Assembly (NCBI GenBank): GCA_037576195.1
Contig: CM075103.1
Location: 21,824,001 to 21,888,000, forward strand
Length of the DNA: 64,000 nucleotides
DNA from: Phytoseiulus persimilis
Taxonomy: Eukaryota; Arthropoda; Arachnida; Mesostigmata; Phytoseiidae
Direction of reading: 5' to 3'
In this document: piece by piece, positions 1 to 13,370 of the stretch
How the letters are laid out: the number at the start of each line of letters is the position of its first letter
Numbering within the stretch: the first letter of the stretch is position 1
Translations under genes and position numbers: made by a program
Notes under the pieces: model-generated
The model's input: only the letters and a program-made list of their open reading frames with translations
Told to the model about the DNA's origin: nothing
The model's database searches: none

Positions 1-3000
1 GGAATGTTGTGGAAAATCGCAGAAATATTCGAATGAAACTCTTGTTGCACCACCTCTGCTCATCCGGGTCGAGGAACCAGACACGAACCAACATGAGACT
101 TTCCCTGAGCCATGTTTTTCAACTCGCAACCGACGTGAGAAAACTTCCATTCTCCTCGGATGGTCAAGGACGGGAGGATTGTTTCGCCCATTTTTCTGAG
201 CAGCTCGCACCGAGAGTCAACGGTCAGAGAGCGAGCGTAACTCTCTCAGAGCTCAACTGCAACAAAATGAAAAGTAGGAAAAGAAAACTTCAACAAAAGC
301 ATCAAACGTGATTCTCGATCCTGAATATCTGAACCCACAGAAAACGGACCCGTTCTGATCGAACAGAGCGAGTTCGTTTTTCCTCGAAGTTGGGTGTTGG
401 CCGAGCAGTCAACTCGTCCTCGCCGCCATTTGCGTGTCCGAAAAGCAACGGTGACACTTCCAGCAGGTTCACTGGCGCGTGCTATCTCTTTTCCGAAGGC
501 AACGACGACTTCTATGGCTGTTCCTTTATGACTCCGATGACCACTCCTTGTGCTGCGTTTATCAGATCTTCTTCTAGATCGAACCCTCGGTCAGATTTTG
601 CGCCCACTGTGTCAAATCCAATAGGCCTTCGTGCTTCAGAGCCTATCTCTGATCTTTGACGGGCGTCCGTTGTCGAGTTCCGTCAATGGACCCGTGAGCG
701 AATTTATAGCTCTGGACATACAAAGTTTCCCGACCGATCCCCGCGATGCATGGACCGACAGAGCGGCCGGTTGATCGAGCCACCTTTCCGACGATTGAAC
801 CGCTCTCTGCGTCTAATTAGGACTGGCGTCAATTCGCGGTCCGCTCCGCCACGAAGATCGGTTTCGGAATCAACCGTCGCTTCCTTTTCTCTGACCGCTC
901 CATGACGAGGCCAGAGGTAGAGGGCTCAGCTCGAATTGAACCCCGACTCGGACGTCAACTCGTGATCCGTCTCCATCGAGGAGCTCACTCCATCAAGTTT
1001 CGAGCAGAGCCTGGAAAAATAAGACCTCATCCAGCGGCGATTTAGGCGATTCAGTGCGAGGAGAGTTCACGAAGTGTTCCGCGTGCCCAACTGCGGATAT
1101 CGATATCGCTAACTCCGTGCCACAGCTCTAATCATAAACCCATCACGCCCCAAGCTCCGATTGAGTGCTTGGTTGTGTCGTTTTTCGCACCGTATTTTCT
1201 GCTTCTATCGAATCTGCAACAAGATGCATCGCATCTCGAAGAGCGATGTCGGCCAAGGCGCGGTGGCAGCCTTCGTGAAGTCGTCCTGCGGCCGTTTCTT
1301 CTGTTTGTGCTCTCACTCGAGGCTCCGTTTGAAATTCAATATCAATCGGGTCCGGACAGTTTGACGTCGGCTCCAGTTTCTGTCCAAATCTGGCCGAGCT
1401 CTCGTGTTACACCCAGGCTCCAACTTAGAGCCTCTAAGTCATGCTGGCAGGAGCTAAATCTAGCCTCCCGCGCCGCTCCGAGAATACGAGACATCTGACA
1501 ACACGATCGGAAAGACAAGTTGAGGGAACAAAATTACGTTTCTGGCATCTGTCGTCGCGACCCCGCTCCGCATTCTGATGGTTTTCAATCGCGTGTGACG
1601 AGCCGCAGACGACCCATCCCGAGATACCATGAAGCTATCAAACTACTCCGCGGTAGTCTATCCGCGGAGGGCCATTCTTCCAGGTGGAAGAATCACGGAA
1701 CAGCGGGGACAGCTCTGCCTCGAGCTAGGGACCTTCCGTTCCGGAGACACGAGCGATCCGTTGGAGAATCGAATCAGAAAACAGGGAATCAACCGCAAGG
1801 AAGAAAATGGGTTCGTTCACCGTACCCTAATCAGCGGAGGAGCTCGCGTGACTCAGTCCACGTTGCGGAGCTCGATTCGGCTCGCGACGATTGATAGAAG
1901 CGTCTCCCGCTCCTCGGTTGGGTCGGCTTTCGCGGAATCTCGTGTTCGAACCCCTTTCATAGTTGCCGGCCTGTCGATCTCTTCCAACTCTCTGGAATCG
2001 GAGACAGAATCACAGGAAATGGAGCGAGGCGGTCAGGAATCAGCTGTGGGATCAGGATCGGGATCTCAGGGGTGAACGTAACCTCCGAAAGGATGAGATG
2101 CGGTTTACTGATTCAAGGTCTCCTCCGATGAACGCCTATCCATCGGCGAATACGTTCGTTTGATTTGCTCGATTGTGTGTATACGTTCGCTACACGTATG
2201 CGTCTGAACGATCGCATCGACTCGAGGAAGGTTCTTGAACTCCGACCCTTCCTCCGCTCCTTCTTCTGAACCATCCTCTCCCCCTCCCCTTCTTGTGACC
2301 TGTGGCCTCAACCTCACCCAACCTAATTCCACCTCGCGCAGCTCTTATCATCGAATCTGAGTTGAGAATCCGAGAGACTGTTTTTGAAAACTATCCGCAA
2401 AATCTGCAATTTTCGGAATTGCTCGTAAAATGCGAATTCGTCCTTGTGTGGGCTCCGGACATCTCCGGTCGATATCCGTGAAACACAGATCACGTGTGTG
2501 TTTGAATTCACGTGTGGGAATTTCTTCGCGATCGCTCGAATCGGCGTGGAACTTTCCACTGAGTAGCGAGCATGTCTCTAGAAGGTTTGGAACACTCAAC
2601 GACACGAAATTCCCGAAAAGGAAGTTCGGGTTCTCTTTCCGATTCCGTGAAGTCTCCATATTTGTTATCGAACTGTAAGCAGCGAAGCTCGAGGGGACAT
2701 GCCAGTCGAGTTTAACGGCACCGACTTCATCAACGTAGGACTCTGACCATCCCGAACAGAATTCGGTGTCGTCCTCGGTGAGGTTCGTTGTTCGGTCTAC
2801 GCAGCGATCTACGCAGTCTATCGGAGATCGTACGCGGGATTCCAGTGCACGGCATGGCACGCTCGCGGCTTTTGTGCGTCCTCTATCGCCTTCTGCCCGG
2901 TTCGTTGCTGCCGGGGTTCTTGTCGGGGCAGCCGGCGCCCCTGCCGTCGCGGTCTCTGAGCAGCGATTTGCAAGTTCGCCCGATCCGGATGAATAAAGCG

Positions 3001-6000
3001 CGAAGTATTCTATCGAATCGAACAAACGATCCGTTCCATGCGGTATTGAATCGGCTCGGCTCCGATCTTTCACACGGAGCGCTTCGAACACTTCGCATCG
3101 CTCCCAAAACTCTGACGTCGCAGCCCTTAGCGCGGCCAACATTTCGTTCTTCGGCTCCCGTCCTGGAACGGCGGAATAATTCCTATTTTCCTTCACGTCG
3201 TGTCTTCCTCTGCATGTCTCTGACTCGTCAAGAAGAACTGCAACCAGAGGTAGGGCGAGATCCGCGATGTCGAAATCTTGATCTTCGTGTAGACGGGCGC
3301 AGCATCCGCCTCAGTGTTTGGAAATCCCGTCCTCGGTGCGTGTCGCTCCTGAGCTTGGCAATTGCAGCGAGTGGATTATTCGTGGATAAACCCGAGGCTT
3401 AAGCCGGAGCCCGAAAGCAGGGAAAGGTTGTCAAGAAAGGCCCCGCTGGGCGGCCGGCCGCCGGTTGGTTAGATTGATAGAGAACGTTGTCGGGTTATGG
3501 TAATGGTCGGCGCGGGGTTATTTCCCGTGTGTTATAGTCTACGGCATCTGTGAACTCTTGTGTGATCACCTGGAAGAAACTCCCGCCGAGCTGGATTGCG
3601 GGTTTCTCGGTCCCTTCCCGGGGATGTTCCCGCCACCATCGGCGGGTGGTTTCTCGTAGAAATGAGCGGAGCCCATCTACGAGCCGACGAGGATCAACCA
3701 TCTCACCGAGTGATGAAATGCGACGATCTTTCCGGTCGTAGAAACAACACGATTCACATCCGTTCGAAGCCCAGATCCACGGCGAATGTGCGAATCCGAT
3801 GGCGTTCAAATCCTTCTTGCCGGAATCGAACGAATCGTTTGTCATCGAGCGTTTCAGAAACAATCGTGTGGAACTTTCGACAGCTCGACGCTGCACCGAT
3901 TCCCATCAACCCGTGGTATTACGAGCCCTATCGAACTCCTCATCGAGATCCGCCGACAATGAGTGTGCCGGTTTTCCACGAATACCTTACGGGACAATTT
4001 GCGATAAACAGCAGCTAAACGCGCGTCATGTTCGGCTCCTGTCGTTTGCGAAGTACCATCCGAGCGATGCGATAACCGATAGTGACGAATAATGACCGTA
4101 ATTTGCCTCGTCGTCGGAGCACTGAATTACATTATTGCTCACCGGACGAAACTCCCCACAGTTTCCAGTTCCGTCGGATTTCGGGCCGAGTGGTCTGCGC
4201 GGCGGGCTGAACAGCAAGCGTCAAGTTCCATGAGGCTTCTAAGCCATCCTGACCTGCGGAACCGCGGTCTCGGAAAGAACGTCGGCGCTTCGACACCGCC
4301 CGCGGTGCCACTTTTGGAACGATTATGTTACGTTTGAAAGCGGGACATGAGGAGAAACGCGGCTCAGAGCTGAATCTCCCCTCATAAGAGTGAAGTGCGC
4401 GGAGGTTCCGAACACGCTCAGGAAGAAACGACAGGACTAAGCTGCGGACGATGTGTACAAGGGTTTGTTGCTGATCCTATTAAGAAAATCTTTTACACTA
4501 AAAGGATAAATCCACGCATCCCCGAGGGATTCGACAAAGTGAGCGTTTGGATGCGCGTATCCAGGACCTAAGTCGGGAGTCGAATAGCTGTGAGAAGGAC
4601 CACAGCACAAGGCTGTAGATGAGGGGGAAGCGTAAATAGCCACTCGATCCACCCCGAACTCTCACGGGTGGGTATTTTTCATGTTCCAGTCACGGATTAT
4701 TCTCCATCGCCGCAGACCTTTCCAAAGTTCGCTGATACCGGGAACGCTCAGTCAACATTTGCGTTCGACAAGGCTCTGTGAACTTCATTTCAGCATTGAA
4801 CGGTTGAACGTTGAAACTTTGATTTGATTACCCAATCCTATTTTAGACACCCATGTATTACTCAGTCGACCTCATGGACGCCTTCGCGGACTGGTGCTTG
4901 CGAAGCTCCGTCGACCTCCTTGGATTGAACACAGTCAGCAGAGCAAACTCATCATTCGGTGAGGGATCGAGAGCTTCACCGACAATCCAAGGAGCGGTTG
5001 ATGGACAAACGATTATTTCGCGGACAGAGTCCCGCGACGAACGAAACAAGTTCCTGCTGTGACTCTCGTGAAGTTCGGCTGAAGGCCGTTGCTATATTTT
5101 CGTCAAACGATGACAGCGATCGCGACACGGATGTCTCCGCTCACTCCCGAGGATTGTGGAGATGCGAAAAGCGACATGAACTCCCGCGCCCCACAGAGGG
5201 ACAGCGCTGTGACGGCCTTGGCCCCAGAGTTCATTCACTTCGATCAGGCCGAATTCTGAATATCGGGGAAACGTTTTCCCCATTCCCAAACTAGGATGGG
5301 TTTTTGGGTCATCGATGACCGAACGGCGGCCGCAAGGGTCGACGAACTGAGGCTGTCGGAGGGTCTATTGCTTCCAGAGGGGATCGTGAAGCACTCCCAC
5401 CCACACAAATATACAGCCCCACCACCAATCTAAACCGAGTTTACTGAAGAGACTCTTTTGTTTGGCTTTCTGAGAAATCTGCGACCGTGCTAAATGTTGA
5501 CAAAGCTCTCCGGGAAAAGTTTCAGATGAGTGACGCGCCGTCATTTTGCGTCCAATCTAGAGCTCGTTTTGCGGGGAATGAGGAGGAGCTCGTTCCGTTG
5601 CTCCACTCGGTCTCCGCTGCCCTCGTTGGTCTCCTGGGGCTCTCAGGTTGGGAGAAACGATGGCATTGAGGCGGGTGGATAAGTGAGTTCATTCATGGAG
5701 GTAGAGATAGGTCCAAACATGTGTATTTGTGCACAACGTTTCTGTGTTCGGTGACCCCTCGGTTAGCTCCCGCCGTTCGTTGAGCAGCGGCGGAAACATT
5801 CACAGGTGGCGTTCTCCGCCACCGTAGGGAGAACGTAGGCAGTTCGTGAAATCCTGTGAGTCCTCTGCTCGTGTCGAGCTCTGTCGGCAAGGAACTTTTC
5901 GGAGGCTTTCTGTCGGACGATATCGTCGCTGTAATCGCGTTATGGCCGCCGATCGTTTCACGGCTGATTTATGGATGTGGGGGCACTTCATCAAAATCGC

Positions 6001-7539
6001 TGTTGGTAGGAGACTTGTAGTTCGGTGTTTCGGGTTCGTGGCCCGACTTTGGAAGGGTCTTTCCCTCTACGATTCATTGAAGGATCTTCCTCGACTTCTC
6101 ATGCAACAACAAGCTATCAATCACGTTTTCATCGAGTTTCCCCATGCCATGTTGATACAGGCTGCTCTTCTGACGGAAGATCGAGCAGGTACGTCTTGCG
6201 ACTCGCGGTAACAACGCTTGATGAGCTCGCTCATCCCGACGGCTCCACAACGCGGCACGAACGATGGATACGGTCGGGGCTGTGAGCTCCGGCAAGTGAC
6301 TTTCGAGCTCTTTCCAGTTATTGGATCCGATCGTCGAGATTTGCGAGCAAGTCCTTGCGAATTCGGCGTCTTGTGATCCGCGCGATTCCAGGGAATATAC
6401 GGGATCGGCGTTCCCAGACCATCTAGCAACGTTTGCGGATTCGAGGCTCCGGAATGCAAAAATGCGCGAATATTCGCAAGACGACCTTGCTCCGTCCCCA
6501 CGGTCCGAGACTCGTTTCCCGCTCTCGGATCTCGGATCGAGCCCCTGCCCGGATAAGCCGGAACCCGCGGAGGATTCCGACATTTCGAGATCTGTTGGCT
6601 CATTTTCTCGGCGAATCCCTGGGTTGGACCGAAGAAGTCATTATTCGAAACTTCTTCAGTCTGGGAGTGGCAGATTCGGTGCGAACCACCTGTTCCCTAC
6701 TTTTAATAAATTTCCGAAAGCGCTCCGACTTGAGTAATGCCTCGCGGGACTGGCCAGGTCAAGAGACTTCGAGTTAGGTGGAGCGTATTCTCGGCAATGA
6801 CTCGCGGCATCATCCGTTTTTTTTCCCGAAACGCCGGCGCCCATCTGAATATTCACCTCATCGCGTAACGTATTTCATCACATTGAAGTAACACCGGCTC
6901 CGTGTCAGATTTCGATCGGAACAACTATTTCTTATCGATCATAGAATTTTCTTTCCATATTCTTGTTTTCGTTTTCAAAATCGTCGCAGAAAATCATTCC
7001 GATCTCAACGCGATCATTTGAAATCGAGAATCTCCGGCAGCCTCAGAGTTTTGGCGGAGGCCTCGCGAGCTCGGCCCCGCTTCGAGAACAGAACTTTGTG
7101 ACTCGAAGTCACGACATTGCCCCCAGTCCAGAGCTGACTCTTGGTGATCCGCATTCACTCGGCTTTGTGGGAGTGAAACTCGAAGTGTCCAAAACTGGGC
7201 GGATCCTCCGTTCTTGTTCTGACGTAACTGAGAACAGGGGGCTGGAAGAGTGTCTGGAAACGAGTCTGACAAAAACACGAGGAGCTCGAATTGACATGTG
7301 CTCAGAGAACAGTCGGCAGGCTTGTAACCGACCGGTTATTACGAGCACTTCACCGAAAAGATGGCTTTGCGGCTGATGAGAATTAGTCGTCCTCGACGAG
7401 GTCGAGCTTCTGCGGGCTGGCTCGGATTGTACGAGCTGTCAAAAAGGCTCCGGGCGTATCCATTAGTACTTAGCAGCATCCGAAGATGTTTCTGTCTGTC
7501 GTTCCTCCAAACTTCTTTCACCGACGATCGCCGATGGCT
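1..7539. other. Non-coding or unresolved stretch at the left edge
   Basis: I see no supportable gene. Open frames of 60-280 codons occur on both strands, but they overlap one another, are Ser/Arg-rich, and match no family I know. The longest, on the minus strand at 2348-3196, overlaps open plus-strand frames and has no distinctive motif. A pyrimidine-rich tract lies around 2247-2300. It is probably intergenic sequence or intron. Confidence 0.5.
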
Positions 7540-7540
7540 T

Positions 7541-7577
7541 GTCGCTCGCTCGTTCTTTCGTTCGCTCGCTCGCTCGG
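7541..7577. repeat. Short TCGC/TTCG simple-sequence tract
   Basis: The sequence is an imperfect run of CGCT and TTCG units, for example GCTCGCTCGCTCGG at its right end. It lies in the N-terminal, less convincing part of the long plus-strand open frame and explains the low-complexity Arg/Ser/Leu/Ala translation there. Confidence 0.7.
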
Positions 7578-7979
7578 TCCAGTTGTCAGAGAGCTCGCCA
7601 GCTCCAGAAGTCAAAAGTGGGCGACCCCGGAGCAGCGAGCCAACGGGCGATGAAGAAGCCATCACTCGCTTCAAAAGAGGACCCGACAAATTCGCGCCCA
7701 CGGTGCGCTCCAACAACGAGAACGGATCCGGGCGGAGTCAATCATGATTACTTTCAGCGCGGACGTACCGTGAAATCGACATCAGAAAACGGACGCGCAG
7801 AAGGCACACGAAGTCACACTTTTGAAACAAATTGCACCCGGGGAGTGAATCCTGCTCTCAGCCACCGGAGCTCCCTAAATCGCATACGATCGGGAGAAAC
7901 GGGGTTTCGAGCTGTCGGAGGCTGTTTGGAGGAACGTCCGGAGCAGAATGTGTCCGATCACTCCGCTCGAGTGACAACG

Positions 7980-8870
7980 ATGGCTTCGAAGTTTTCCTGC
8001 GCCTACTCGTGGTCGGATATGAGCAATGAAGACCTCTCGCGCTCCTCCACCGAGCAGTTGACCGCTGGATTCTCACTCCTGATGAGGAGGATGCGGAGCC
8101 GGGTCGGCTCATGCGATTCCGTCTTCCTGGTTCTCCGGGCACTCCGGACATGTTTCCATTCCTGTAAGCCCGGGAAATTGGACCGATTATATCGTCATGA
8201 GCGGTATCATAGCCGGCAGATGCACCAGCCGGTTCCAAACGCTGGCTCGCAGTCCGAACCCCAGCGCGATAAACGGGGCTTCGATTCTTCTGAGATCATT
8301 GTTGTCACCCGAGATTGCTCCAAGTTTCGAGTTTCCCCCCGTCGAGGTCTTCGAAGGCCACTCTCGTGTGACGATCTCCTCGTTCAGAGCAGTCTCGACT
8401 CCCTTGCAGCGCAATGGCTGCGGAACCAATTCGTTCCAAGGTGCTCCGACACCGATCGTGACCGAAAGCCGATCATGTATCACACCTTTCGCATATCGTT
8501 CGATGAACCACAGACCGTGAACAAACGGCCGCAGCTCATGAAGCCATTAACCCCGGCCAGGAGTCAATTGATTCCCGCTGGAAACGAATCCTTCCGGAAT
8601 CCAATCGTCCCCGGGTTCGAATCGCGCGATGTTTCTATCTGGAGCGGATTCCGTGGCGAAACAAAACCGATGGTGGGTCCTGTTCACACCATACACAGCG
8701 ACAGGCAGGAACTGTTCTTGGCATACGAAACGAGATCGAAGGCTGTCACCTCCTCGGTACGCCTCATCAACCGCCTTGAACGAGAGACGAACTACTTATG
8801 TGTATTTGGGCATGTTGTCTATCAACACAGTTATCCGTCACCGGGTGTCGCCGGCTCCCGACCGACCTGA
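7980..8870 (+). CDS. Possible exon or gene, unrecognised long open frame
   Basis: The longest uninterrupted reading frame in the window runs from about 7539 to 8870 (443 codons). The first well-placed ATG is at 7980, in a strong initiation context (A at -3, G at +4), which would give 296 residues. Codon third positions are rich in G/C over the first ~80 codons after this ATG. The product is Ser/Arg-rich with no signal peptide, clear membrane segment or family motif I recognise. A competing minus-strand frame (about 8187-8547, open but without an ATG at its start) has a more balanced, hydrophobic composition over the same bases, so the coding strand is uncertain and both may be chance. Given the other chance frames of around 300 codons here, length alone is only weak evidence. 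Confidence 0.2.
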   Translation: MASKFSCAYSWSDMSNEDLSRSSTEQLTAGFSLLMRRMRSRVGSCDSVFLVLRALRTCFHSCKPGKLDRLYRHERYHSRQMHQPVPNAGSQSEPQRDKRGFDSSEIIVVTRDCSKFRVSPRRGLRRPLSCDDLLVQSSLDSLAAQWLRNQFVPRCSDTDRDRKPIMYHTFRISFDEPQTVNKRPQLMKPLTPARSQLIPAGNESFRNPIVPGFESRDVSIWSGFRGETKPMVGPVHTIHSDRQELFLAYETRSKAVTSSVRLINRLERETNYLCVFGHVVYQHSYPSPGVAGSRPT

Positions 8871-11436
8871 GCTGTACCAAATTTAGCACCACCCTCAGCG
8901 CGACTCAGGCGATGCGGGACGGACGGCATTACGACGGAGTCATTCCACGACATCAGAGTGACATCGGGGCTTGTCAGCGCGACCAGAGACTTTTCACGGT
9001 AGGATGGAAAGCAAATAAAAGAGAGTCCGGAGCGGAACGAAATGAGCACGGAGAGCGGAATCAGTTGCTCCACGAGAGTCGGGAGGGTCTGTATGCAGTG
9101 CCCAGGCGGGGTGGTTTCGACTTTTTTTGAACGTGACCCTCATTTTTGGATCGATGACCGGAGGGAGATTCTGAGCCGACATCGAGCGCGCTGTGAAATC
9201 AAATCGTTCGGAACAGTCGCCAGACATCTAATCGTCGCTCATCAGAACCTGCCGTGGGTGTTGGGAGTCGCATCGCGGTGATTCCGCGGGGTCGAGCGAA
9301 CTTTCTGGACTTCCACTTCCATCGAGTCGAATTCGGCCCGCTCGAATCAGACGGAAGAGCGAACTTCTCTCCCCCGCTGTTTCTAACGCGGGCAATTAGG
9401 ACGAACTGTCGAAGTTGGGCGACGAGGTGTCGGCATAAAATCTGTCCACCTTGTAATCATTTGTTCGGAGCAGGGGAGAAATCTGGACTGGCTTGGAACC
9501 AATCAGTGAGGATATTTCCCCCATTTTTCATTAATAAAGGTGCGTCGAGGGGACTGTGCGCTCTCGAGGGGTATCGCGAACGCGTCACCGCGCGATGAGC
9601 TTGTAAAGACTCAGTAACGCGCACTCATCTCGTACAACCGCTGCCGCGTGATCTGTTCCGGGGTCTGAACACCAACGTCACTGAAGGTTTTTACGAGGGA
9701 GACACAACCCGAGCAACGCAGCCTCCGACGATCGCGAATGAGACATCCTAATTAAAACAAGCAGATTTATTACTCTATCAAACTTTGATCAGGACGATGT
9801 GAAATATCGTCGCTTTTTACCTTCGTTCCTCGATTCGCTCACTTAATGGAGTTTTCGCTCCTGGAGCAGTAATCTTTCTGGCTGTTCTGAAACAATGAGC
9901 TCGATCATCGTTCCAATCTAAAAGATGTAGATCCTCCCGAGCAATCGCGCAGATTAGGAGCATTCTTTGTGTTCTTCGCGATTCTTCACCGCTTGTTTTG
10001 TCCCCTCGCGTTTCACGCAGGGGCAACGAACAGAAATGCGCGTTGACTTTGGGAGTCGGCGGGAACTCTCCCATATCTACGGCGCCAGAGCAAACCGAAA
10101 CTCCACCCCGCTGGGATTGCTGGCGAGCTCGCCGCGAGCCGTGACCCCGGCGCGTGACGGAGCTTGCGCGAGCTTTTCCTTTCAATAATGAAAGACCCGG
10201 ACAGATGGGAGGCAGTGAGTTTTCGCACAGTGAGCAGTAACATCTGTCAGACCATTGATACGACAGATGACGTTCCTCTCGCGTCGCTGTCCAACCATCG
10301 ACAGCTATTCAGGCAAGCACCGGAGCATGTATGCCGAGGACGAGAAATACGCTACTTCAGATGATCTCGGCGCATAGGGTTGGAATTAGGCTCCTCGCGG
10401 CGGATCATCGACAACGTGCCACAGCTTCCTCGGAGGATTGTCCTCGGCGATGTTTCAGATCTTCTGGATCGAGCGAGGCGATTCAGAGGGTAGTTCGCTC
10501 TCAAGTTGGAATCGGAGACCCAATGAGAGCTCGTGAAGCTGAGAATGGGCCCTGTTGTCCGCCAGATCTCGACGAGACTGACGTGGAAAGAGAAGAAGGA
10601 AACCCGAATGGAAGCATCCAGAAAACGATCTATCCTGGATGATCATACAGACCAAGTTTGATAACTTTTTCTTGAAAGCAATATCAGAATCCAGGGGAGT
10701 GCTGCCAGTATCGCTCGACGCCGATGTTGCAGTTCATCAGCCGCGCCGACTCGTCGGTTCACTTGCTCGCCGTTACCGCAAAACTCTTTAATGTGTTTGA
10801 TGAAGAAGAAGTTCGACCCATGTATCATCGCCTTCCCGAGCATTCTTCGACGAGCCGTCGAGCGATGGCTAAATAAACCCATCCATGAGAGGACCGATGG
10901 AGCGATGTTATGTTTCAGTGTGGCTCTCGTTTGATTCCTGATTTCGATGAACGACAGGAATGTCAGGGAGTTGCAGGGCGAAATATCAGGTGGCTCGATT
11001 CCGTGGTAGCAGTGATACGAACCAAAAGTGGCCGCTGATGAGCCGTCGACATGCTCCGGCAAAATCTAAAACCCGGAGTCGACGCCGGTGTACGCGCTCG
11101 TTCGAATCAGATTCGAACTCATTCAGATCGAAGATGGATAATTTCCGGGAAGCTGCAGAAGGATTCAGACGTTGACCGAGAACTTGACTTTCGCCCTTCG
11201 GCTATGGCCTGCCAGGCCAGGGTGCGATTCCGTCCTTGCGCGCTAGACATCGGGACGATTTGAGGAGCTCCGTGGAATAAGGGAGCTCGGCTGTGCGGTG
11301 GCCCCTGACCCATAATTTCCGCTAGCTGATTCCGAACTCTTTTTTCATAGCGGAATGACGTGAAGATCTCGAATCGATAACAGAAACCCGCGCGAAATTC
11401 CTTGCTACTGATCTGGGAAGAGCGGGCTCCAGGAAC

Positions 11437-11673
11437 TCAAAAGTGGATCCATTGGCGGCGGCTACCGATCATGCACATCATGTTCAACTTTCCGAATTTC
11501 TGGAAGAGCAAAGTCAGCGCCTCGTCGTCGTCAAACAGAATCCATTCTTGGCATGTGCTTATGGCAATCCGCTTCGTCGGTTTCTTTGAAACATCACGAA
11601 CCCGTGGAAGCCTTCGCGCACAGATTGTCGTAATTGTTTTACACGCTGCAAGATTTTCCTCTACAATCGCGTG
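11437..11673 (-). CDS. Possible terminal exon, unrecognised
   Basis: A minus-strand frame is open for 78 codons between an upstream stop (11674-11676) and a TGA at 11437-11439. It has no initiating ATG near its start, so if real it would be a 3' terminal exon. The C-terminal half (Cys-Gln-Glu-Trp-Ile, an Asp-Asp-Asp-Glu patch, then Leu/Phe-rich helix-like sequence) has balanced composition, and most codons there end in G or C, unlike the Ser/Arg-rich chance frames around it. A possible acceptor, TTGCAG, lies just inside the frame in minus orientation. I recognise no family. It could still be chance. Confidence 0.15.
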   Translation of the reverse strand, partial: HAIVEENLAACKTITTICARRLPRVRDVSKKPTKRIAISTCQEWILFDDDEALTLLFQKFGKLNMMCMIGSRRQWIHF

Positions 11674-12772
11674 TCAACTGGCTCTCAACCGAAGCGCAAA
11701 CCGCCTGCCAAAGGTCTTTCGGCGAACCTCGCTCAAAAACCGCGGCTCCTCATTTTCCGGCACGAGGGTCCTGTTTTTCCCGCTTTTTCGATGTTCCGTG
11801 CTCCTGCTTCTCTACTGATTTCCTCTGGAGCTTCAGTCCGACTTTCCACGGTATTTGCGACTTGCGGTTCCGCTCAATGGATTCATCGTTCAACCGAGCT
11901 GATGTTGTCTTAATTCGAGGGTATCGGGAGAGTTATCGGCACAACGAGTCGCTATAAATCGAGCTGCCTCCGTTCAACACCATGGCCGGGTAGGGAGCGG
12001 TCACGAGTTCGTGTCCGGCCACTGCGTCTCAGGCATCAGCGTTATTTATTTACTCGTTCTCTCTCACCAGAGAAAACAGCTCGTGTAATCTTGACGAGGA
12101 CTTCCGACAATGTAAAACACTCCTCGTAACAAAGTTCAGGTCTGTCGAAACTCTGGCTCATTTTCTGAGAAAAGGAAGAGCTTCTAGAGAACAGGAGCTA
12201 TGTTCCCTGGCTCGGTTCGCGGTTAGGGAACATTTTTACGGACAACCCAGCGGAAGTTCGAGTCGTTGTGCTCTGATTCGCTCACAGGAATATTGACCTC
12301 GCCAGGAAAATGTCTCCCAGACGGAAACTCAATATCGCCGCACTCCTTATTCCGGGAGAATCGACCCAAACTGCATTGTTTGGGAATTCATAGACATTTA
12401 ACGGCTGTATATTAAGACTTTCAAGTCCGCGGGGCCACACTCGCTGTGATACTACAGCGAGAGAGGCTCGGAGTCATCCAATCATTTCCCTCGCCCGGAT
12501 ACTTATCTTTGCGAGTTGTTTGTTGATTCGGATCGCAACATTGTATCTACTCTTTGTTCCCGGTCATGAAGGGGCGTCCCGGTCGGCGGGCGAGTATGCA
12601 AACGACTTCGGTCACAAAGCTCTCTGTAATCAAAATACGAGCAAGCTCGATGTATGCTGCCGTGAAGCATCCCACCTCTCAAAGAATTCCGCGGAGTATG
12701 TCCAAACTGGAGCGAGGAACAGGAACTCCGCAGGTGTCAGTTCTCTAATATTTCATCAACCACCTCATATCG

Positions 12773-12790
12773 ATCCATCCATCCATCCAT
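12773..12790. repeat. ATCC microsatellite
   Basis: Four ATCC units followed by AT. It is a simple tetranucleotide repeat with no associated gene. Confidence 0.85.
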
Positions 12791-13155
12791 GTGGCTGAGT
12801 CCAAGAATGTTCTTGACCTCGGTTCATGGTTCGAGGAGTTTCTCTCATCAGCATCATTTCTAGAACTATCTTCTCATTCGGCTGGTTGGTGAATGTTGGT
12901 ACTCTTCTGTGTTACAGTTCGCTCGATACTGATAAAAAGTTTTGACCTAAATGGTGGAATATCGTCGCAGATCGGAAAATGTCTCCTGCTGTCTCCGGAG
13001 CCTTTCTCGTGGGTTTTGCTCAAGCTCCGTGGATACGACATTGAATCGCTCCAACGATTCAACGTGCTTGCAAGGAGCTTTTTCGTATTTTCCGCTCCAT
13101 CTCTTCAAAATCGCCGTTGATTCATTTCTTCGGATGTTTACGAAGTGCCTCGGGA

Positions 13156-13370
13156 AGTATAGTCAGATCGACACCTGAAGCACCTCCTTGAACTCTAAAA
13201 AATATGGTCGGATCGATCCCGGAATCATCTCTATAGAGCTAGAAAAGAATGGTCAGGAATCACCCCCTCAGATAGCGAAAAGTATGAGCAGATCGATCCC
13301 GAGCATCTTCCTGAGACTCCGATAAGAATGGTCGGATTGATCCCGATGGCACCTCCACAGTCGAGAGGGA
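13156..13370. repeat. Degenerate ~45-bp tandem repeat, five units
   Basis: Five head-to-tail units can be laid out at 13156-13200, 13201-13245, 13246-13280, 13281-13324 and 13325-13370. Each opens with a variant of AGAATGGTC or AGTATGAGC, followed in most units by GATCGATCCC and a CATC/CACCTCC segment. Unit lengths are 45, 45, 35, 44 and about 46 bp; the third lacks roughly 10 bp. Although 45 is a multiple of three, no frame stays open through all units, so this is an old non-coding minisatellite rather than a protein repeat. Confidence 0.75.

Larger units (their letters stand above)
8880..13155. other. Non-coding or unresolved stretch
   Basis: I see no identifiable gene, RNA or transposon boundary, apart from the weak minus-strand candidate at 11437-11673 and a short ATCC microsatellite at 12773-12790. 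AT-richer patches occur around 9750-9800 and 12040-12120. Confidence 0.5.

Noticed and set aside
2348-3196. A 282-codon minus-strand open frame
   Set aside because: It has no domain, splice signals or family resemblance. Frames of this length occur elsewhere in the window by chance.
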